Positions 26,746 through 32,109 of a stretch of DNA of 32,109 nucleotides are shown here, in pieces (the stretch's first letter is position 1; each line of letters opens with the position of its first letter). The stretch comes from Actinomycetes bacterium (GTDB taxonomy: Bacteria; Actinomycetota; Actinomycetes; Actinomycetales; Dermabacteraceae): assembly GCA_023389045.1 (NCBI GenBank), contig JAEWEZ010000142.1:1-32109 (forward strand), written 5' to 3'. The notes below the pieces were generated by a model. That model had not been told where the DNA came from and did no database searches. It worked only from the letters and a program-made list of their open reading frames with translations. Made by a program: the position numbers and the translations under genes.

Positions 26746-27437
26746 TGACGTCCCCCCGCTGCGCCATCGACCTGCTCACCGCGCTCGAACGCACCGGCGC
26801 CCACCCGGCGCTCGCCTGGTATGGGGAAGCTGCGCGCGTGGAACTCTCCGGGCATGTGCTCGCCAACTGGATCATCAAAGCCATCGGGCATTTGGAGGCC
26901 GAGGTCGCTCTCGAGGAGGCTGCCCAGATGGTGATCGATATGCCACCGCATTGGAAACGCCTCGTGCTCGTCCTCGCAGCTCACGCTCTCGGGGCTCGGG
27001 TTCAGGTCACCGATCGGGCACCCGCAGGCCCCGCCCCGTCGGCCCCCAATGCGGCGCTCCCGCAGGACGGTGAGGATCCGACGGTGCTCGCCACCGACCG
27101 ACCCACCGAGCCTCTGGCTGATCGCGCCGAGGAAGTTTTGGCCCTGGAAGCCCGCTCTCTTGCCCCGCGCTATAACGGGGCGCTTCCCCCGCTCGTGCAC
27201 GACTGGGTGCAGGAAGTGCGCTCGGCCCCCGACCAGCTCGCCACCGCGCTGCCGGACTGGAGCGGCCCGGAACCCACCGACTGTGGCGAGGCCCCCTGCC
27301 TGCTCGTTCCTACCGACGGTGTAGAGGTGCTCGATCAGGTGCTCGGGGTGTTCCTGGCCGGTGGCCGTATCGTCGGCCCCGCCGCAAACATCGCCCCGCA
27401 GGCGCAGGAGACCGAGGGCGTCACGCACCGGGTCTGA
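26745..27437 (+). CDS. TIGR03089 family protein
   Basis: This 230-residue actinobacterial conserved protein has weak similarity in layout to the N-terminal part of AMP-binding acyl-CoA ligases. The opening AIDLLTALERTGAHPALAWY and VELSGHVLANWIIKA are the parts I recognise. No ATP-binding P-loop or AMP-binding motif is visible, so it is probably not an active ligase by itself. I prefer the ATG at 26745, with AGGAG five bases upstream, over the GTG at 26742. The cofE stop overlaps it by one base (TGATG). Function unknown. Confidence 0.8.
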   Translation: MTSPRCAIDLLTALERTGAHPALAWYGEAARVELSGHVLANWIIKAIGHLEAEVALEEAAQMVIDMPPHWKRLVLVLAAHALGARVQVTDRAPAGPAPSAPNAALPQDGEDPTVLATDRPTEPLADRAEEVLALEARSLAPRYNGALPPLVHDWVQEVRSAPDQLATALPDWSGPEPTDCGEAPCLLVPTDGVEVLDQVLGVFLAGGRIVGPAANIAPQAQETEGVTHRV

Positions 27438-27454
27438 GCGGAACCGACGCTCAG
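27434..27454. terminator. Convergent hairpin spanning both stop codons
   Basis: CTGAGCG (27434-27440) pairs with CGCTCAG (27448-27454) around a seven-base loop. The TGA of the TIGR03089 gene (27435-27437) and the stop of the ABC ATPase (27451-27453) lie opposite each other in the stem. The two convergent genes are only 13 bases apart, so this is the only visible terminator candidate. It is short and lacks a T-run. Confidence 0.5.
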
Positions 27455-28230
27455 CTGGCGCGCAGCACGCGGACGGCCTCCGCGGGATCACCGTCGAAAA
27501 TCGGGCGGCCCTTCTGCAGCACCACAATGCGGGTGCACAGGCGCTCCAGCATCTCCAGTTCGTGGGAAACGATGACCATCGTGCGGCCCGCCTCCTGCAG
27601 CTGGCGGATCCGGTCGAGGCATTTGCGCTGGAAAGGTTCGTCACCGACGGACAGGATCTCGTCGACCAGGAAGATATCCGGCTGGGTGTGCACCGCGACC
27701 GAGAACGCCAGACGCAGGAACATACCCGAGCTGTAGTACTTCACATCGGTGTCGATGAACTTTTCGATTTCACTAAAGGCAACGATCTCATCGAACTTTT
27801 CATCGACCTGTTCGCGGGTCATGCCCAGAATCGCGGCGTTGAGGTACACGTTCTCACGGCCGGTGAGGTCCGGGTGAAAACCAGCCCCAACCTCGATAAG
27901 ACCGGCCACCTTGCCGCGCACGAGCACTCGCCCCGCGTCCGGGAACAGCACCCCGGAGATTGTTTTCAGCAGCGTGGATTTGCCCGAACCGTTGAAGCCG
28001 ATCAGCCCCACGGTTTCACCCGCGTGGACGGTGAGGTCCACATCGTCCAGAGCGAGGAAGGAGTCCGAGAGTTTCTTACGCTGCAGGGCGGCGAACACCA
28101 GCTCCTTCAGCGCGCGAGTGTGCCGCAGCGAAAAGCGCTTGGAGACGTGCTCGATCCGGATCATTTCCCGGCGCGGATCCGGCTGCGCCAGGCTCTCGAG
28201 GTTCATATCCTCATGCAGGGGTGCGTTCAT
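27451..28230 (-). CDS. ABC transporter ATP-binding protein, polysaccharide/galactan export (Wzt-like)
   Basis: This is the ATPase subunit of an ABC-2 polysaccharide exporter (RfbE/TagH/Wzt type). The 259-residue protein shows Walker A GFNGSGKST (78-86), the signature YSSGM (166-170), Walker B IFLVDE (186-191) and the switch His223 (VSHELEM). There is no C-terminal carbohydrate-binding domain like that of O-antigen Wzt, so substrate choice probably does not depend on end-cap recognition. I start at ATG 28228-28230, four bases past the permease stop with AGGAG ten bases upstream. An earlier in-frame ATG at 28293 would lie inside the permease gene. Position after glf and glfT2 suggests a galactan-containing polymer as cargo. 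Confidence 0.92.
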   Translation of the reverse strand: MNAPLHEDMNLESLAQPDPRREMIRIEHVSKRFSLRHTRALKELVFAALQRKKLSDSFLALDDVDLTVHAGETVGLIGFNGSGKSTLLKTISGVLFPDAGRVLVRGKVAGLIEVGAGFHPDLTGRENVYLNAAILGMTREQVDEKFDEIVAFSEIEKFIDTDVKYYSSGMFLRLAFSVAVHTQPDIFLVDEILSVGDEPFQRKCLDRIRQLQEAGRTMVIVSHELEMLERLCTRIVVLQKGRPIFDGDPAEAVRVLRAS

Positions 28231-28234
28231 CGGC

Positions 28235-29158
28235 TCAGAGCTCCTGGGCGAAGCGCCGCTTCGAGCGCTCAAAAACAACGGTGCCCACGGCAAAAGTCAC
28301 CGCAGCGATCAACAGACCAACCCACCACAGTTCAGCCACCCCCGAGGCGGCGAATTGAGGATTCTCTGCCTGACGCTGCACCGTGCTGGGCAAATGCCGC
28401 CAAAAGGCGGTGTGGAAGAGCTCTACCACAATCGTGAGCGGGTTCAGCACATACAGCCAGTATAGAATCGTGCCGCCGATGGCTTCCTCCACCAGGGAAA
28501 TCCGATACAGGATCGGGCTCAGCCAGGTGGCCACCATGACGATCAGATCCACGAAGTTCTCCACATCGCGGAAAGCGGCGTTCAGCGCGGCGGTGAGCAT
28601 ACCCAGCCCCACGGTGAAAACCACCAGAATGATCATGCCCAGGGCAAAGGCTGCCAATTCCAGCAGCGACGGGGTCCACCCAAACAGCAGAGCGCCCACC
28701 ATGAGCACAAGAACCTGCGGCACAAAATGCACAAGCGCGACGATCATGCTGGACCACGGGAAAAGCTCCGCCGGCAGGTAGATCTTGGAAACCAGCGGCG
28801 CATTCGCGGTAATCGACCGGGTGGCATTCCCGAAAACCTCACCAAAGAGGTTGATCACCACGATGCCCGAGAAGAGGTAGACCGCATAGGCCGGGTCCCC
28901 CTTGGAGAGCTGCAGGAAAACGCCCAGTGCAATGTAGAAGACGATGAACTGCACCGCGGGCTTCACATAGCTCCACAGCATGCCGAGCATGCTGCCGCGA
29001 TAACGCACCCGCAGTTCCTTCTTCACCAGCAGATGAAGAAGGAAGCGTTCCCGGATTGGGTTGAGCCAGCCGGCGTCCTGTCCGGGCGCCCGCCAGCCCT
29101 CAGCCTGCTCCGCACGGGTGGGTATCCGGATAGCAGGCCGTTCCTGGACCTCGCTCAC
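28235..29158 (-). CDS. ABC-2 type transport permease, polysaccharide export (Wzm-like)
   Basis: This is the 307-residue membrane subunit of the exporter. After a cytoplasmic N-terminus with ELRVRYRGSMLGMLWSYVKP (48-67, the family's coupling region), about six hydrophobic helices follow (near 66-86, 93-112, 135-160, 165-193, 205-221, 232-248), with a last one at about 277-297. The C-terminal basic tail (FERSKRRFAQEL) faces the cytoplasm. The GTG start overlaps the glfT2 stop by four bases (GTGA), so permease and glycosyltransferase are translationally coupled. It would form a dimer with two copies of the neighbouring ATPase. Confidence 0.93.
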   Translation of the reverse strand: MSEVQERPAIRIPTRAEQAEGWRAPGQDAGWLNPIRERFLLHLLVKKELRVRYRGSMLGMLWSYVKPAVQFIVFYIALGVFLQLSKGDPAYAVYLFSGIVVINLFGEVFGNATRSITANAPLVSKIYLPAELFPWSSMIVALVHFVPQVLVLMVGALLFGWTPSLLELAAFALGMIILVVFTVGLGMLTAALNAAFRDVENFVDLIVMVATWLSPILYRISLVEEAIGGTILYWLYVLNPLTIVVELFHTAFWRHLPSTVQRQAENPQFAASGVAELWWVGLLIAAVTFAVGTVVFERSKRRFAQEL

Positions 29159-31134
29159 GCGCTCGCGCCTCCCGTGGCCGGTTTCTGCTCGCGCTTCGGG
29201 GCCGGATTGTTCTTGAAGGTCTGCTCCCAGGTTTCGAAGGAGGTGATACGCTCGGCAGCCTCACGGTAGGTGCGCTCCAGCTCCGGCCAGCGCCGCCACA
29301 GCTCCGCGTGGACGGCGATCGCCTCGGACAGCATGCTGCGCACCTGTTGCGGATCGCGCTTGTACCAGGACACCTGGGTGCCCTCCGCATTGGAGACCAC
29401 GGCCGAGTCATAGGCGGACAGACGCCACCAGCGGGCGTCCTGATGCGCAATCGCAGCCTGCGGGTTATGCGCCGCCGATTCCTTCGGCTGCTTCACCAGC
29501 TGCTTGACCATCTGCTTGGCGGTCCATACCGGAAGGAACCAGGTGGCCGGCTGCCCGAGCGGCTTACCTCGCCGCGGAGGCTTATCAATTTTCACCGGCG
29601 GGTACTGGTCCGGGTCCTTCTTCGACTGCGAGTCATCAAAGTTCGAGGCCATGGCACGGATCTCCGGCAGTTTGGTGCCGATCAGTCCGTGCAGGGCGTC
29701 AGGGCCGCCGAGAACATCCTTCTGCGCCATCAGGCGCCCCGCCTCGGTGTAGTACTGCATGGAGATCAGATGCTTGACATCCATGAACTGGGATTCCTTC
29801 AGCACCCGGCCGCCACGCTCATACGGGGAGTGCAGCAGGGCGGTGATGATGCGGTTGCGCTCGTGGAAGTACGCCTGCCAGCCGACAAGGTCGTCCTTAT
29901 CGGCCCAGGTCATATGCCACACACCCGCGCCAGGCAGAGAAATCGTGGGGTATCCGGCCTTCTTGGCCCGCAGGCCGTATTCGGCGTCATCCCATTTGAT
30001 GAAGATAGGAAGGCTCAGACCGATCGCACGCACGGTCTCGGTGGGGATCAGGCACATCCACCAGCCGTTGTAGTCCACATCGGTACGGCGGTGCAGCCAC
30101 GGTGTGCCACGCAGGCAGAAAGCCCCGAGGTCATAGGCCAGCTTGGCCTCAGCGTTCGGCAGGGCCGGTTGGATCCGCCACGGGTCCACAACCTCACCGA
30201 AGGTATGCAGGGACGTGCGGTTATTGAGGTCAAACATGTGGGCGCCGACGAGGCTCGGGCGGCTCGCGAAATCTGCGAAGGTCAGCAGACGCAGCAGCGA
30301 CTCCGGTTCGATGACGATGTCGTCATCGCAGTTGACCACGTAGGTCGAGGTGCCGTTGGTGGCGGCTTCATACATGCCACGGGAGAAACCACCGGAGCCA
30401 CCGATATTGCCCTGCTCGATGATCTGCAGCTGATCGTCCATTAGTTCCTGCAGCGGGGCGAGCTTCTCCGGATGATCGCTGAGGCGGTCGCTGCCCTGAT
30501 CGACGATGTACATCACGTCGAGTTTGTCGAGCAGTTCCCCGGAGCCGGCAATCGTCCGAATGTTGTTCAGGCAGTACGGCACCTTGTTCATCGTGGTCAT
30601 CGCGATGGAGAGGGTGCCTTCGGTGCGGGCAAGGGAGGCATCTGCCGTCCACTCGGCGCCGAGCACATCGAGGTGCTCGCTATCGGCGTGCACGTCGAAC
30701 CAGTACCAGCCGCCATCACCGAAAGCGGTCACCGGCAGATCGAAGGTGCTGGTTTTCTCTCCGGACACCGTGGTGGAGGTGTGGCGCTGGATGGTGCCGC
30801 GGGCGGAGGAGCGCTGCACGACGATCGTGCCATTGCCCCGTGTTTTCACGCTCAGGCGAACCGCTCGCACGGGGGTCCAGCGACGCCAGTAACTGGCGGG
30901 AAAGGCATTGAAGTAGGTGCCGAAGGAGCGGCTCTGCCCGGCGGGAATCCGCACACGGTGGCGACCGATCACTTCCGAGGCGCTGACCGGCTCCGGTGCG
31001 GGGGCTGCGGTGGCCTCGCCACTGGCGGGGGCAAAGGCGGCACGCTCAAGGTAGAGCGGCAGGTTATCGGGCGAGTCGCCCTGCGGCAGGATCAGGCGCT
31101 GCAGCAGGCGCTGGGGGGCAGTCGTGGTGCTCAT
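29155..31134 (-). CDS. glfT2: Galactofuranosyltransferase GlfT2 family
   Basis: GlfT2 polymerises galactofuranose from UDP-Galf onto a lipid-linked acceptor. The 659-residue protein has an N-terminal beta-sandwich (about 1-170, with YFNAFPASYWRRW), a GT-A domain starting at LSIAMTTMNK (175-184), the metal-binding DDD (270-272, VVNCDDDIVIEP), the catalytic WDDAEYGLRAKKAGY (381-395) and WHMTW (406-410) with a probable metal-ligand His407. The C-terminal 200 residues are mainly helical. Length compares with 637 for the mycobacterial enzyme. It follows glf by 24 bases and is coupled to the permease. The product is probably a galactan attached to another wall polymer, since arabinogalactan genes are not visible here. 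Confidence 0.92.
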   Translation of the reverse strand: MSTTTAPQRLLQRLILPQGDSPDNLPLYLERAAFAPASGEATAAPAPEPVSASEVIGRHRVRIPAGQSRSFGTYFNAFPASYWRRWTPVRAVRLSVKTRGNGTIVVQRSSARGTIQRHTSTTVSGEKTSTFDLPVTAFGDGGWYWFDVHADSEHLDVLGAEWTADASLARTEGTLSIAMTTMNKVPYCLNNIRTIAGSGELLDKLDVMYIVDQGSDRLSDHPEKLAPLQELMDDQLQIIEQGNIGGSGGFSRGMYEAATNGTSTYVVNCDDDIVIEPESLLRLLTFADFASRPSLVGAHMFDLNNRTSLHTFGEVVDPWRIQPALPNAEAKLAYDLGAFCLRGTPWLHRRTDVDYNGWWMCLIPTETVRAIGLSLPIFIKWDDAEYGLRAKKAGYPTISLPGAGVWHMTWADKDDLVGWQAYFHERNRIITALLHSPYERGGRVLKESQFMDVKHLISMQYYTEAGRLMAQKDVLGGPDALHGLIGTKLPEIRAMASNFDDSQSKKDPDQYPPVKIDKPPRRGKPLGQPATWFLPVWTAKQMVKQLVKQPKESAAHNPQAAIAHQDARWWRLSAYDSAVVSNAEGTQVSWYKRDPQQVRSMLSEAIAVHAELWRRWPELERTYREAAERITSFETWEQTFKNNPAPKREQKPATGGASA

Positions 31135-31158
31135 GCTTCTCCTTAGCCGTCAGACCGT

Positions 31159-32109
31159 TCAGGCCTTCAGCAGATCGGCCAGTTTGTTGTCGGCCATGGA
31201 GAGGGCCGAACCGATTGCCATGTGCATATCGAGGTACTGGTAGGTGCCCAGGCGTCCGCCGAAGAGGGTTCGGGGTTCTGTATCGGCCATCTCGCGGTAC
31301 TTCAGCAGGGTTTCGCGATCCGCGGTCGAGTTGATCGGGTAGTACGGTTCATCGCCGTGCTCAGCGAAGCGGGAGTACTCGCGCTGGATCAGGGTGCGGT
31401 CCTTGGGGTAGTCACGCTCGGGGTGGAAGTGGCGCGGCTCGATGATCCGGGTGAAGGGAACATCGGCATCGGCGTAGTTCATGACCGAGGTGCCCTGGAA
31501 GTCGCCGACCTCCAGATGCTCGGTTTCCAGGTCGATGGTGCGCCAACCGAGCGAGCCTTCGCTGTAGTCGAAGTAGCGGTCCACCGGGCCGGTGTAGACC
31601 ACGGGCAGGCGTCCGCGCACCGCGTCCTTATTGAGCGGCTGCTCGGTGTCGAAGTAGTCGGTGGACAGGCGCACCTCGATGTTCGGGTGGTCCGCCATCT
31701 TTTCGAGCCAGGCGGTGTAGCCCTCGCGGGGCAGGCCCTCGTAGGTGTCGTTGAAGTAGCGGTTGTCGTAGGTGTACCGCACGGGCAGACGGGAAATGAT
31801 CGAGGCGGGCAGATCCTTGGGGTCGGTCTGCCACTGCTTGCCGGTGTAGTTCTTGATGAAGGCCTCGTACAGGGGCCGGCCGATCAGGGAGATTCCCTTC
31901 TCATCGAGGTTCTCCGGATCGGTGCCGGCCAGTTCCCCGGCCTGCTCGGCCACCAGGGCCCGTGCCTCATCCGGGGTGTAGGCAGCCTGGAAGAACTGGT
32001 TGATGGTGCCGAGGTTGATCGGCAGGGGAAAGACCACGTTCTTGTGCGTCGTGTAGACGCGGTGCACGTAGTTCGTGAACGAGGTGAACCGGTTGACGTA
32101 CTCCCACAC
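31159..32109 (-). CDS. glf: UDP-galactopyranose mutase, partial (5' end outside window)
   Basis: Glf is the flavoenzyme that converts UDP-galactopyranose to UDP-galactofuranose, the donor used by GlfT2. The visible 316 residues are the C-terminal three-quarters or so. They contain the PLPINLGTINQFF substrate-binding region, EAFIKNYTGKQW, LPVRYTYDNRYFNDTYEGLP, VYTGPVDRYFDYSEG and the FAD/substrate C-terminal motif GGRLGTYQYLDMH. The reading frame is open to the window edge, so the N-terminal FAD-binding GxGxxG is not included; the first codon here is not the start. It is the first visible gene of the glf-glfT2-permease-ATPase operon. Confidence 0.95.
   Translation of the reverse strand: MWEYVNRFTSFTNYVHRVYTTHKNVVFPLPINLGTINQFFQAAYTPDEARALVAEQAGELAGTDPENLDEKGISLIGRPLYEAFIKNYTGKQWQTDPKDLPASIISRLPVRYTYDNRYFNDTYEGLPREGYTAWLEKMADHPNIEVRLSTDYFDTEQPLNKDAVRGRLPVVYTGPVDRYFDYSEGSLGWRTIDLETEHLEVGDFQGTSVMNYADADVPFTRIIEPRHFHPERDYPKDRTLIQREYSRFAEHGDEPYYPINSTADRETLLKYREMADTEPRTLFGGRLGTYQYLDMHMAIGSALSMADNKLADLLKA

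Overview
The window reads as a high-GC actinobacterial chromosome. The mtrA-mtrB-lpqB-comF-hpf-secA series, a WhiB2-type regulator, DUF3499, a TIGR03089 protein and an LpqB lipoprotein together are an actinobacterial signature. There are no mobile elements, rRNA, tRNA or CRISPR arrays that I can see. A member of the Micrococcales, possibly Dermabacteraceae, fits best; that placement is inference from gene content and order, not from a search.

Left arm (1-9294, minus strand): mtrA, mtrB, lpqB, comF, hpf and secA, in that transcriptional order. This couples an envelope-sensing two-component system and its accessory lipoprotein to ribosome hibernation and protein export. A strong intrinsic terminator follows secA, and a structured leader precedes it.

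Middle (9589-17185): a plus-strand operon of a polytopic membrane protein, a DUF4129 protein, a DUF4350 protein, a MoxR AAA+ ATPase and a DUF58 protein. It is followed by divergent spoIIM-like and RDD-family membrane genes. This is a conserved but functionally unassigned actinobacterial MoxR/DUF58 envelope module.

Right-middle (17237-27437): a phosphomannomutase fused to a Trm112-like tail, DUF3499 and a divergent metallopeptidase-family gene; then whiB2, a giant GT2-like membrane protein and DUF5719 on the minus strand; then a cofE-like ligase and a TIGR03089 gene on the plus strand. The order parallels the mycobacterial manB-Rv3258c-Rv3259-whiB2-fbiA-fbiB neighbourhood, but fbiA (cofD) is absent between whiB2 and cofE.

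Right end (27451-32109, minus strand): glf (cut by the window edge), glfT2, and an ABC-2 permease and ATPase. Together they would make UDP-galactofuranose, polymerise galactan and export a polysaccharide. Several genes without a Shine-Dalgarno sequence have a -10-like hexamer 6-7 nt before the start codon, pointing to leaderless transcripts.
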